Below are positions 5,998-12,380 of a stretch of 12,570 bases of DNA, piece after piece; the first letter of the stretch is position 1, and each line of letters starts with the position of its first letter. This DNA is from Candidatus Woesearchaeota archaeon (GTDB taxonomy: Archaea > Nanobdellota > Nanobdellia > Woesearchaeales > CG1-02-33-12). Below the pieces are notes generated by a model. The model was not told where the DNA came from, made no database searches, and saw only the letters and a list, made by a program, of their open reading frames with translations. The DNA is taken from the NCBI GenBank assembly GCA_017609385.1, contig JAFCEA010000012.1:1-12570 (forward strand), written 5' to 3'. The translations under genes were made by a program, and so were the position numbers.

Positions 5998-6315
5998 TTA
6001 TCTTCTTCTTTTCTTTCTCCTTGCAGGCTTCCTTTTCTTTGCTTTCTTCTTTACTTTTTTCTTCTTGGCCTTCTTCTTTCTCCTGTGTCCGCCTCGAGCC
6101 ATCTTTGCTCTTGAGACATCTCCTCTCTTGTCAATGAAGTAAAGGTATCCTCTTGCTTTCTTAACTCCTACCTTTGCAACTTTCTCTTGTTTCTTCCTGC
6201 CTTTCTTTCTTCCGCCTCTGGCCATCTCTACTCTTGAGACATCTCCCCTTCTATCAACAAAGTATAGATATCCTGCTCTTTTCTTTACTCCTACTTTTGC
6301 TACTTTCTCTGCCAT
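5998..6315 (-). CDS. Highly basic two-repeat protein with histone-H1-like tail, function unknown
   Basis: The 105-residue protein has two tandem copies of a roughly 40-residue unit: about 4-36 and 45-77, each reading KVAKVGVKK, then GYLYF-D-RGDVSR, then MARGG. Basic linkers separate the copies. The remaining 28 residues are almost entirely Lys, Arg and Ala (KKKAKK/RRKKRR style). I do not recognise a named family, though the GYLYF...GDVSR...MARGG unit looks like a small conserved module rather than random low complexity. A strong GGAGGT (6322-6327) five to six bases before the ATG predicts high translation, and a dedicated promoter and terminator frame it as a single gene. The charge suggests nucleic-acid binding, for example as a chromatin or RNA-binding protein; this is inference. 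At DNA level the two copies are clearly related but well diverged, so the duplication is old. Confidence 0.8.
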   Translation of the reverse strand: MAEKVAKVGVKKRAGYLYFVDRRGDVSRVEMARGGRKKGRKKQEKVAKVGVKKARGYLYFIDKRGDVSRAKMARGGHRRKKKAKKKKVKKKAKKRKPARRKKRRR

Positions 6316-6321
6316 TCTTTG

Positions 6322-6327
6322 ACCTCC
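6322..6327 (-). promoter_or_regulatory. Strong Shine-Dalgarno site of the basic repeat protein
   Basis: GGAGGT on the minus strand, with a short AT/A-rich spacer to the ATG at 6315, is the best consensus ribosome binding site in the window. It fixes the start of this gene. Confidence 0.75.
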
Positions 6328-6374
6328 TTTTTTGTTTTAGAATACTCCCCCAAAACCAAATCAAGGGTAATTAT

Positions 6375-6430
6375 TTTATTGACGAGCTAGTATTTAAACT
6401 TTGCTGTTTTTTATGACGGTTTATTGACGA
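6375..6430 (-). promoter_or_regulatory. Promoter of the basic repeat protein, TATA flanked by 11-bp direct repeats
   Basis: The minus-strand TATA-like AGTTTAAATA (about 6391-6400) lies about 80 bases before the ATG. The identical 11-mer TTTATTGACGA (plus-strand reading) occurs at 6375-6385 and 6420-6430, one on each side of the box and exactly 45 bases apart. A partial relative, TTTATGACGG, lies at 6410-6419. The arrangement suggests a regulator binding in tandem across the core promoter; no regulator can be named. Confidence 0.5.
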
Positions 6431-6463
6431 AAAAACAAGAAATTAGTATACTGATTTAGTTAT

Positions 6464-6937
6464 TTATTGCTTTTTTTTGAAGTTTTCATCAACTGCATTA
6501 AAGTATTCTCTAACCCTGCTTACTAAGGAAGGCATTAAAAATCCATCAATCTTTTCATCAAATATCTCACCTAGGCTTAAAAATTCCGTAATCCTGTAAA
6601 GGTTATTTGTTTTTTCAACTATAAACAAATCCTTTAGCCTTCTTAACTGCCTTCTTATGTTTGATGGTGCTATTCCCATAAGGGGCAACTTGTGTTTTTT
6701 TCTTGCTTTAACAACCTTGTCTTTAATCTCTTCTGAGGTTAGTTTCTTTTTTTGTTTTTTTGCATTTAGAAGAACATAAAGAACATCTACAATTACATCA
6801 CGGGAATCTCCTGGTTGCAAAAGACCTATGCTTAGGCATAACTTTCTGGTGATATCTCTTCTGGTCTGTTTGTGTGGCCTTTCATATCGCCTTAATGTTA
6901 TTTCTGAAAGAGGAATGTCTTTTGATATTTTTTTCAT
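6464..6937 (-). CDS. Uncharacterised protein, possible winged-helix DNA-binding protein
   Basis: I do not recognise a named family in this 157-residue protein. It opens with a basic segment including LRRYERP and TRRDITRKLCLSIGLLQPGD. A hydrophobic helix follows (DVIVDVLYVLLNAK, about 47-60), then a lysine-rich stretch with LTSEEIKDKVVKARKKH. Next comes SNIRRQLRRLKDLFIVEKTNNLYRIT (about 92-117), whose helix followed by a two-stranded wing pattern resembles a winged helix-turn-helix recognition region. The end, LSLGEIFDEKIDGFLMPSLVSRVREYF, looks like an additional helical tail. No catalytic motif, signal peptide or membrane segment is visible. It sits between the basic repeat protein and a zinc ribbon on the same strand, but both have their own promoter-like sequences. 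A TATA-like TATAAATA about 30 bases upstream of the ATG suggests a leaderless message. Confidence 0.75.
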   Translation of the reverse strand: MKKISKDIPLSEITLRRYERPHKQTRRDITRKLCLSIGLLQPGDSRDVIVDVLYVLLNAKKQKKKLTSEEIKDKVVKARKKHKLPLMGIAPSNIRRQLRRLKDLFIVEKTNNLYRITEFLSLGEIFDEKIDGFLMPSLVSRVREYFNAVDENFKKKQ

Positions 6938-6963
6938 GATTAAATAATTTAATAATAAGCTTA

Positions 6964-6971
6964 TATTTATA
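6964..6971 (-). promoter_or_regulatory. TATA box upstream of the winged-helix-like gene
   Basis: TATAAATA on the minus strand is centred 30 bases before the ATG at 6937. It predicts a very short or absent leader, consistent with the lack of a Shine-Dalgarno site. Confidence 0.45.
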
Positions 6972-6996
6972 ACTTTTGTTTAAAAAATCCAAGAAC

Positions 6997-7146
6997 TTAT
7001 TTTAATATGTGGTTGCACTTCAGGCAGATATGTGCTCCAAGTTTTTCATCAAACTTTGTGTTTATACCATAATCTAGCACAGTCCCACACTTCGGGCATT
7101 TTGGTTCTAAAAACTCCATAGATTCAAACAGATTAAGATTTTCCAC
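6997..7146 (-). CDS. Small zinc-ribbon protein, 49 residues
   Basis: The translation from GTG at 7144-7146 begins MENLNLFESMEFLEPKCPKC and continues through GTVLDYGINTKFDEK to HICLKCNHILK, ending with TAA at 6997-6999. Two CxxC pairs (CPKC and CLKC, about 23 residues apart) make a zinc ribbon. An in-frame ATG at 7117-7119 would give 40 residues. I prefer the GTG because GGGGGT (7152-7157) lies five bases upstream of it, the same type of site used by the TFB and NYN genes, and a TATA box lies at the right distance. Function is unknown; such stand-alone ribbons often act in transcription or translation as RNA, DNA or protein adaptors. It precedes the winged-helix-like gene with a 59-base gap. 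Confidence 0.72.
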   Translation of the reverse strand: MENLNLFESMEFLEPKCPKCGTVLDYGINTKFDEKLGAHICLKCNHILK

Positions 7147-7180
7147 CCAGAACCCCCAATATGAACTTATTATTATGTCA

Positions 7181-7190
7181 CTATATAAAC
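7181..7190 (-). promoter_or_regulatory. BRE/TATA promoter of the small zinc ribbon
   Basis: Minus-strand CGAAAGG followed by TTTATATAG is a good BRE-TATA pair. The predicted transcription start near 7158 falls right at the edge of the GGGGGT ribosome binding site, so the leader would be only about a dozen bases. Confidence 0.6.
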
Positions 7191-7220
7191 CTTTCGAAAT
7201 TTAATTTTTAAAAACACAAA

Positions 7221-7229
7221 ATTTAAAAG
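7221..7229 (+). promoter_or_regulatory. TATA-like box for the 83-residue protein
   Basis: ATTTAAAAG is centred about 28 bases before the ATG at 7254, and no Shine-Dalgarno site is present, so a leaderless transcript is expected. Confidence 0.4.
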
Positions 7230-7253
7230 TAACAAGCTTTTAACTTCTGAAAT

Positions 7254-7505
7254 ATGGTATATAATAATCGCATTAAAAAAATTGATAATCCCATTAAAGA
7301 AATTGAACAGCCTGTGAGCTTAATGTATATAGACAGAGAAAAAGGATTTCAGCTAAATGCACAATTTGTTGGTGATACAATTGGGCAAATAAGTCCTTTG
7401 TTAAAATACCGTGGATCAGTTGACTTGAAAGAATATGGTGCTGTTGTAGAAATATATGCAAATGATGAATTCTGGGAAAAGAAAGATTACCTTACTAAAC
7501 AATAA
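7254..7505 (+). CDS. Hypothetical protein, 83 residues
   Basis: No family is recognised. The protein starts MVYNNRIKKIDNPIKEIEQP, followed by alternating hydrophobic and polar residues that suggest beta strands (SLMYIDREKGFQLNAQFVG, then GAVVEIYANDEFWEKK). It has no cysteines, signal peptide or membrane span. The frame is supported by a correctly spaced TATA-like box and by AT-rich third positions like those of its neighbours. Its 3' end overlaps the convergent HAD gene by 11 bases (7495-7505), as at other convergent pairs in this window. The evidence that it is expressed is only positional. Confidence 0.6.
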   Translation: MVYNNRIKKIDNPIKEIEQPVSLMYIDREKGFQLNAQFVGDTIGQISPLLKYRGSVDLKEYGAVVEIYANDEFWEKKDYLTKQ

Positions 7506-8088
7506 TAAAATTTCTGTAATATCTGCACGAAAACCAATCTCCCCAATCACCGAAGAAAAGTAAATCAGGGTATTGTTTTAGGTGTTCCATTTTATTGTTA
7601 ACTATAAGTTCAACTTCTCCTGTAAAAACACCATTCTTTTGTTCAAAATGATTTGCAATGATATCAACTATCCTAATTTTATAGTTATCATACAGCTCTT
7701 TTTCTAAACCATATGATTCTAGGGTATCTTTTATAAGATAAGAATCATTTTTGCTTAATATTGTTAATCTTTTTTCCCCTCCTAGATGCTCTTCTATCCC
7801 TGAAAGATCCCTTAATTTAGCATATTTCATAATCTCTTCTTTAACAACAGAATATGGAAGACCATTCAAGACAGACAATATATTTTTAAGTTGTTCTTTG
7901 CTGTCTTTTCTTAATAATTCATATAACCCATATAAAATCTGGTTTCTGTACAACAGCATTTTTTTAGAAGGGTTATTTTTTAAGCCTTTCTTTATGGTTT
8001 CATCTAGGCTATGTTTTAATATCATTGTTCCATCCCAATCAATAAAACCATCTGGATTTAATCTTTTCTCGAGTATCATTTTAATCAT
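7495..8088 (-). CDS. HAD-superfamily hydrolase (phosphatase-like)
   Basis: HAD enzymes hydrolyse phosphate esters through an aspartyl-phosphate. The 197 residues show motif I FIDWDGT (nucleophile D17, acid D19), a helical cap (about 25-100), motif II TILSKND (S112), a lysine candidate for motif III (K166 in NNKMEHL) and motif IV FFGDWGDW (D181, D184). The segment GVFTGEVE and the overall order resemble the phosphoserine-phosphatase-like subgroup, but the substrate is unknown. Motif IV is one residue tighter than the usual GDxxxD form. The start codon overlaps the stop of DNA polymerase B by four bases (ATGA), so the two genes are translated from one message. A second ATG three codons in is an alternative start. 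No transport signal is visible; a cytosolic role is likely. Confidence 0.85.
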   Translation of the reverse strand: MIKMILEKRLNPDGFIDWDGTMILKHSLDETIKKGLKNNPSKKMLLYRNQILYGLYELLRKDSKEQLKNILSVLNGLPYSVVKEEIMKYAKLRDLSGIEEHLGGEKRLTILSKNDSYLIKDTLESYGLEKELYDNYKIRIVDIIANHFEQKNGVFTGEVELIVNNKMEHLKQYPDLLFFGDWGDWFSCRYYRNFIIV

Positions 8089-10541
8089 TTGAAATATGTA
8101 TCAAGTTTGATCTGGTCAATGCCTTTTACCAAGAAGTCTTTTTCAAAGCCCAGAACCTCAAATATCTTTTCAACAGAAGGGACAATCTGGTTGTTTATAT
8201 AATAATCCGAGTCATAATCATCTTGGCTTATCTCTTCTGGAAGTTTGGCCCGATCCCTTATTTTTTCTTTGTCTTTACCCTTTGTTATGACATACTTTAT
8301 AAGTGAGCCAGGACCCACAGGAATACCTTTATCCATCATCCTCTTGGCTACTGCAACATGCGGTCCAATGGAATCATATTCACCTACTGCTTTTTGTAAT
8401 TGAGTGTGTATAACAACCTTTTCAATAGGGACATCTTTCTTTTTAAGGCCATCAATAATACCCTTTACATAGTTAAATGCCTTTTTTGGGTTTCCCTGTT
8501 TTAAGATTATATTCAGAACCTCTTTCTGTGTTTCCTTTGCAATAAATGACCAGTTCCTCCTTATTGTTTCAAAACCCTTAATCTTTATCTGGTTATCCTC
8601 TGACAGCAAGGCATATTTTTTCTTTGCACCATACGCGCCCTCTTTTGCTGATACAAAAATCCCTCTTGGATAAAATCCCTCATACTCAAGCTCCATCAGC
8701 CCTGGAAGAGTGGCATTAATTGATTCAACAAACTTTTTTGCGTCATCCCCTGTTTTTCCATCTAATATCAAAAATATGGAATCTGTATCAGAATATAACA
8801 CTTTAAAGCCTGCTTTTTGTGCATTATCAATAACCTTTTTTATATAATATCTTCCATAAGCTGTTATACTCTTTGCACATTCTATTGAATACCAGCGAGC
8901 TCCGAAAAAACCCATATAGCCATACATTGAGTTTCCAATAGTTTTTAATGCATACTGCCTTGCATTAAACAGCTTGAGTTTTTTCTTATCAACCCCTTTC
9001 ATAATTTCCTTGATCCTCATCCTTCTAGTTATGATGCCTTCCAATACTGTTGAGACAAATCCTTTTTTCTTTGAACAGAACCAGTATTTATCAAGTCCTG
9101 GGACATGTTCTTCATCCTCACAGCATTTGCAGTTAAGCGTATCTGGAGAGATGTTATGGGATGTTATTATGCTTGGGTATAGGCTCCTGAAATCAAAGAT
9201 AGTTATGTCCTTATACAAGCCAGGTGTGGGCTTGAAAACAAAAGCCCCGGTATAGGTTTGCTGCCTTCTTTTTTTTATCTCATCATGTGTTGGCTTATTT
9301 AGAGTAATCTCATTAAGTGCATTTGCCTGCTTTATCAGATACCATTCATCCAATTGTGAAAAACTCATCCTGCTTACATCAGCTATTGGAAGCCCAACTA
9401 TCTTAACAAGTTCAACAATATTAGGCAAGATTTCCTTGCAGAGCATAAATGTCAGTTTTGAATCCTGCAGGTTATAGACACAGAACTCTTCAAGCTGTTG
9501 TGGTTTTTTATCCCACGTATAAGCGAGATCCTCAAGATTTACATCACTTTTTTTCTCACCCAGTATCTCTTCTGCAACAGAGCCAAGTGAATAGCTGTCT
9601 GTTTCAAATGTTGTGCTCATAACCCTTTTTATAAATCTAAATATATCCAGATGAGCAATTCCTGTAATCTTTGAGGTTGTGATTCCTTTCTTACTGATTG
9701 TTACCAGGCTATAATCAAGACCAATGTCAAGATTTATCTTATATTTTCTTGCCCTTGCTTCAATATAGGGAAAGTCAAAGCCATCAGAAAAATAACCCGT
9801 TATAATGTCTGGCTTATAAGATTCTATTATTTCTTTAAATCTGTTTAACAGCTCTAGCTCACTGCCAACAAACTCTATATAATCTTCTTTTGTCTTAAAT
9901 CTTTTCCATGTGATTACTTTTTTTAATTTATCACCATAAAAACTTACCATTACTATTGGGTTTTTTTCTTCATCAATAACCTTGCCTAAAGGATTATATG
10001 TTTCTATGTCAAATGCAAGGATATTTGGGTTTTCTATTACCTCATCACTCAGATGCTCTATTTTATCTGATTTCATAACAGAAACCCTTGATTTCTTGTT
10101 TATAAACTCGCCAGAGGCTTTGCATAATGTTAAAGGAGTTATATCTTTGTCTATGAGATACCTTCTTGTAAACTGAATATCAAACTCATATATTTCAACA
10201 TCAAGATTTTTTATTTCATTTCTTATAACAGGAATATCTCTAGGCAGCTTTGTAAATACCTTTAAAGCAGTCACATTCTTTCCAAGCAGTTTTTTATTGC
10301 ATAGCTCTGTTTTTGTTACTATGCTTGTTATTCCATTCTTATCAATCCTTATTTTTTCAATTCTTTCTCTTATTTTGTCTATATTGGATTTTTTTGGGAT
10401 AACCAGGAAATATGGCTCAAAATTATAATCCTGGACGCAGACCCGCTTTCCATCAACTGTTTTTCCGAATAGGTTTACAACTGCCTTATCCTGTTCTACA
10501 CTATAACTTACATCTATTGGGTAAAACTCTATTTCAATCAT
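8085..10541 (-). CDS. polB: DNA polymerase I, family B (PolB)
   Basis: This is the replicative or repair polymerase with proofreading activity. The single 818-residue chain is intact, with no intein or split. The 3'-5' exonuclease motifs are Exo I LAFDIETYNP (D178, E180), Exo II GYFSDGFDFPYI (249-260) and Exo III YNLQD (356-360). The polymerase motifs are A IFDFRSLYPSI (D450), B KTIGNSMYG (533-541), C YSDTDSIF (D585, D587) and a KKKY thumb element (640-643). A cysteine cluster, CKCC with FC about 15 residues later (471-489), probably forms a structural site between motifs A and B. The C-terminus QIKLDTYF (810-817) fits the PCNA-interacting PIP box. The TATA box at 10562-10572 is about 26 bases before the ATG, so the message is probably leaderless. 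A HAD phosphatase follows with a four-base overlap. Confidence 0.97.
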   Translation of the reverse strand: MIEIEFYPIDVSYSVEQDKAVVNLFGKTVDGKRVCVQDYNFEPYFLVIPKKSNIDKIRERIEKIRIDKNGITSIVTKTELCNKKLLGKNVTALKVFTKLPRDIPVIRNEIKNLDVEIYEFDIQFTRRYLIDKDITPLTLCKASGEFINKKSRVSVMKSDKIEHLSDEVIENPNILAFDIETYNPLGKVIDEEKNPIVMVSFYGDKLKKVITWKRFKTKEDYIEFVGSELELLNRFKEIIESYKPDIITGYFSDGFDFPYIEARARKYKINLDIGLDYSLVTISKKGITTSKITGIAHLDIFRFIKRVMSTTFETDSYSLGSVAEEILGEKKSDVNLEDLAYTWDKKPQQLEEFCVYNLQDSKLTFMLCKEILPNIVELVKIVGLPIADVSRMSFSQLDEWYLIKQANALNEITLNKPTHDEIKKRRQQTYTGAFVFKPTPGLYKDITIFDFRSLYPSIITSHNISPDTLNCKCCEDEEHVPGLDKYWFCSKKKGFVSTVLEGIITRRMRIKEIMKGVDKKKLKLFNARQYALKTIGNSMYGYMGFFGARWYSIECAKSITAYGRYYIKKVIDNAQKAGFKVLYSDTDSIFLILDGKTGDDAKKFVESINATLPGLMELEYEGFYPRGIFVSAKEGAYGAKKKYALLSEDNQIKIKGFETIRRNWSFIAKETQKEVLNIILKQGNPKKAFNYVKGIIDGLKKKDVPIEKVVIHTQLQKAVGEYDSIGPHVAVAKRMMDKGIPVGPGSLIKYVITKGKDKEKIRDRAKLPEEISQDDYDSDYYINNQIVPSVEKIFEVLGFEKDFLVKGIDQIKLDTYFK

Positions 10542-10561
10542 TTTACTACCAAAAGAGTAGT

Positions 10562-10572
10562 TTATATATAAA
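10562..10572 (-). promoter_or_regulatory. TATA box of polB
   Basis: CTTTATATATA on the minus strand lies about 26 bases before the start codon at 10541. No ribosome binding site is present in between, which is consistent with leaderless transcription. A second near-palindromic TATA-like sequence (TTTATATAAA, about 10604-10612) lies further upstream in the gap shared with the divergent flavoprotein gene. Confidence 0.55.
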
Positions 10573-10641
10573 GTTTATGAAACTATTTCTGAGAATATAA
10601 TGCCTTTATATAAACAAAATGCATAAAATAAATTTACAATA

Positions 10642-10651
10642 CATTTAAATA
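10642..10651 (+). promoter_or_regulatory. TATA box of the thioredoxin-reductase-like gene
   Basis: CATTTAAATA is centred about 27 bases before the ATG at 10675, and the intervening AT-rich sequence has no Shine-Dalgarno site. A leaderless message for the three-gene operon is likely. Confidence 0.5.
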
Positions 10652-10674
10652 TAATTCTTTTTTTATTAAATTTT

Positions 10675-11586
10675 ATGGTATATGATTTGATTATAATTGG
10701 GGCAGGGCCTGCAGGCCTTTCAGCAGCTATTTATGCATCTAAATATAAACTTAATACCCTTGTTATCGGAGAAGAGTTGGGTGGCACAGCAACACATGCG
10801 TACAAGGTGGAGAATTATCCCGGGTTTAAGTCAATTTCAGGCATAGATCTTATGAACAGATTCAGGGAGCAGGTAAAAGATTTGGTTAATATAAAAAATA
10901 AGGAAGTAATTAAATTAGAAAAAGAAGATAACTTTATAATAACAACCAAAGAAAACATCTATAAATCAAGAACAGTTATAGTTGCTGCAGGAACAAAAAG
11001 AAAGGCACTTAATATCAAGGGAGAAAATGAATTCTTGGGCAATGGAATAAGCTATTGTGCAACCTGTGATGTTGCTTTTTTTAAGGACAAAGTTGTTGGC
11101 GTTGTTGGCGGCAATGATGCTGCTGCAATGTCTGCATTGTTGTTAGCGGAATATGCAAAAAAGGTTTTCATAATCTACAGAAAAGAAAAGATAAGGGCAG
11201 AACCGCTAAGAATAAGCCAGCTGGAAAAAAACAAAAAAATCATTATAATAAACAACACAAATGTTATTGCTGTTAATGGTAATAAAATGATGAGTTCAGT
11301 TACTCTTGATAGAGAATTTAATAACAGCAAAGAGCTTGCTCTTGATGGTTTGTTTATTGAGATAGGCTCTGTTCCATCAACTGCCCTTACAAAACCATTG
11401 GGAATAGAACTTGATGAACAAGGTTATATTATAGTTGATTCAGCACAGAAAACAAATATTGGGGGTTTTTATGCTGCGGGTGATATAACAACTAACTCAA
11501 ATAAATTTTGGCAGATAATAACAGCGGCCTCAGAAGGGGCTGTAGCAGCACACTCTGTTTATGAGTTTTTGAAAAACAATAATTGA
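10675..11586 (+). CDS. trxB: Thioredoxin-reductase-like flavoprotein
   Basis: The protein reduces a thioredoxin or glutaredoxin-like partner through FAD and a redox disulfide. At 303 residues it is standard for low-molecular-weight thioredoxin reductase. The FAD Rossmann motif IIGAGPAGLSAAIYA begins at residue 7, the redox pair is SYCATCDVAFF (C128, C131), and the second FAD contact is FYAAGDIT (265-272) followed by TAASEGAVAA. The pyridine-nucleotide site is altered: VVGGNDAA (143-150) replaces the usual GGGxSA, and YRKEKIRA (168-175) replaces HRRxxxRA. The electron donor may therefore not be NADPH; some archaeal members use F420 or have no known donor. It is the first gene of an operon with a zinc ribbon (5-11 base gap) and a NYN nuclease. 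No thioredoxin gene is visible in the window. Confidence 0.92.
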   Translation: MVYDLIIIGAGPAGLSAAIYASKYKLNTLVIGEELGGTATHAYKVENYPGFKSISGIDLMNRFREQVKDLVNIKNKEVIKLEKEDNFIITTKENIYKSRTVIVAAGTKRKALNIKGENEFLGNGISYCATCDVAFFKDKVVGVVGGNDAAAMSALLLAEYAKKVFIIYRKEKIRAEPLRISQLEKNKKIIIINNTNVIAVNGNKMMSSVTLDREFNNSKELALDGLFIEIGSVPSTALTKPLGIELDEQGYIIVDSAQKTNIGGFYAAGDITTNSNKFWQIITAASEGAVAAHSVYEFLKNNN

Positions 11587-11591
11587 ATGTA

Positions 11592-11780
11592 ATGAAAATG
11601 TCTATTTATGAAGAATGGAAAAAGGATGTTGAAGAAAAATTAAGAAATGTGGGGCTTGATAAAATCCCAACAATGGTAAAAAGATGTCCAAAATGCAATT
11701 CATTAAGCTTGGAGTTTGACAAGAAAACAAGAAGGGTCTTCTGCACAAAATGCGGCTTTGAGATCTTACTTCCAAAATAA
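11592..11780 (+). CDS. Small zinc-ribbon protein, about 62 residues
   Basis: The N-terminal half is charged and helical (SIYEEWKKDVEEKLRNVGLD). The C-terminal half is a zinc ribbon, RCPKCNSLSLEFDKKTRRVF then CTKCGFEILLPK, with CPKC and CTKC pairs about 20 residues apart. This resembles TFB/TFIIS-type ribbons but has no attached domain. Start is uncertain: ATG at 11592 or 11598, with no ribosome binding site at either; a TTG overlapping the previous stop (11583) is less likely. It lies between the flavoprotein and the NYN gene, with gaps of 5 and 13 bases, so translation may depend on coupling to the upstream gene. Function is unknown. Confidence 0.78.
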   Translation: MKMSIYEEWKKDVEEKLRNVGLDKIPTMVKRCPKCNSLSLEFDKKTRRVFCTKCGFEILLPK

Positions 11781-11793
11781 AAGGGGTGTTAAA

Positions 11794-12327
11794 ATGACAT
11801 TACAGCATAAGCAGCAAAGAGTCGGAGTGTTTGTTGATGTGCAGAACATGTATTATTCTGCAAAAAACATGTATAATGCAAAGGTTAACTTTAGGGAAAT
11901 ATTAAAAGAGGCTGTTGGAGACCGTTCTCTTATAAGGGCAATAGCCTACTGCATAAAGGCAGATGTAAAGGATGAGAAAAACTTTTTTGACAAGCTTGAG
12001 AAAATAGGCTTTGAGGTAAAGGCAAAGGATTTGCAGATATTTCCAGGTGGTGCAAAAAAAGGCGATTGGGATATTGGCATTGCAATGGACATGATAGAGC
12101 TTGCACCAAAGCTTGATTCTCTTATCCTGGTGAGCGGAGATGGCGACTTTTGCCAGTTACTGCAGCATCTGAGAAGAGCCCTCGGATGCAGGGTTGAGGT
12201 AATAGCCTTTGGAAGAACTGCATCATCAAAGCTTATAGAAGATGCAGACAGTTTTTTTGACCTTGATAAAAACAAGAAAAAATTTTTGATTCCATCAAAG
12301 AAAAAATCTGTGACTCAAAAACAATAG
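11794..12327 (+). CDS. NYN-domain (LabA/DUF88) predicted ribonuclease
   Basis: NYN domains are PIN-like folds, many of which are metal-dependent RNases. The 177-residue protein has the acidic cluster expected of the LabA/DUF88 branch: VGVFVDVQNMYY (D15, N18), KGDWDIGIAMDMI (D91, D93, D99), ILVSGDGDFCQLLQHLR (D116, D118) and the late ADSFFDL. The C-terminus is a lysine-rich tail. The ATG at 11794 was chosen over an earlier in-frame ATG at 11716 because AGGGGTG lies six bases upstream, and the extra residues would only overlap the zinc ribbon gene in another frame. It is the third gene of the operon starting with the flavoprotein. A role in RNA processing or decay is likely; the target is unknown. 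Confidence 0.9.
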   Translation: MTLQHKQQRVGVFVDVQNMYYSAKNMYNAKVNFREILKEAVGDRSLIRAIAYCIKADVKDEKNFFDKLEKIGFEVKAKDLQIFPGGAKKGDWDIGIAMDMIELAPKLDSLILVSGDGDFCQLLQHLRRALGCRVEVIAFGRTASSKLIEDADSFFDLDKNKKKFLIPSKKKSVTQKQ

Positions 12328-12329
12328 AT

Positions 12330-12337
12330 TTAAATAT
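12330..12337 (+). promoter_or_regulatory. TATA-like box before the last gene
   Basis: TTTAAATA immediately follows the NYN stop codon and predicts a start near 12362, leaving a leader of about 18 bases that includes the AGAGGTT ribosome binding site. Confidence 0.4.
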
Positions 12338-12380
12338 TGGAAAAAGGAAAATATTATAATTATATTAAAAAGAGGTTAAA

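Noticed and set aside
5998..6315. Reading the repeats of the basic protein gene as a CRISPR-like or satellite repeat
   Set aside because: There are only two copies, they lie in one coding frame, differences fall mostly at third positions, and no spacers exist.
8974..9255. Plus-strand frame inside polB
   Set aside because: It lies antisense to the region between polymerase motifs A and B; the composition is a by-product of the coding strand.
11946..12275. Minus-strand frame opposite the NYN gene
   Set aside because: It is antisense to the conserved acidic motifs of the NYN domain and Ser/Phe-rich, as expected from a shadow frame.
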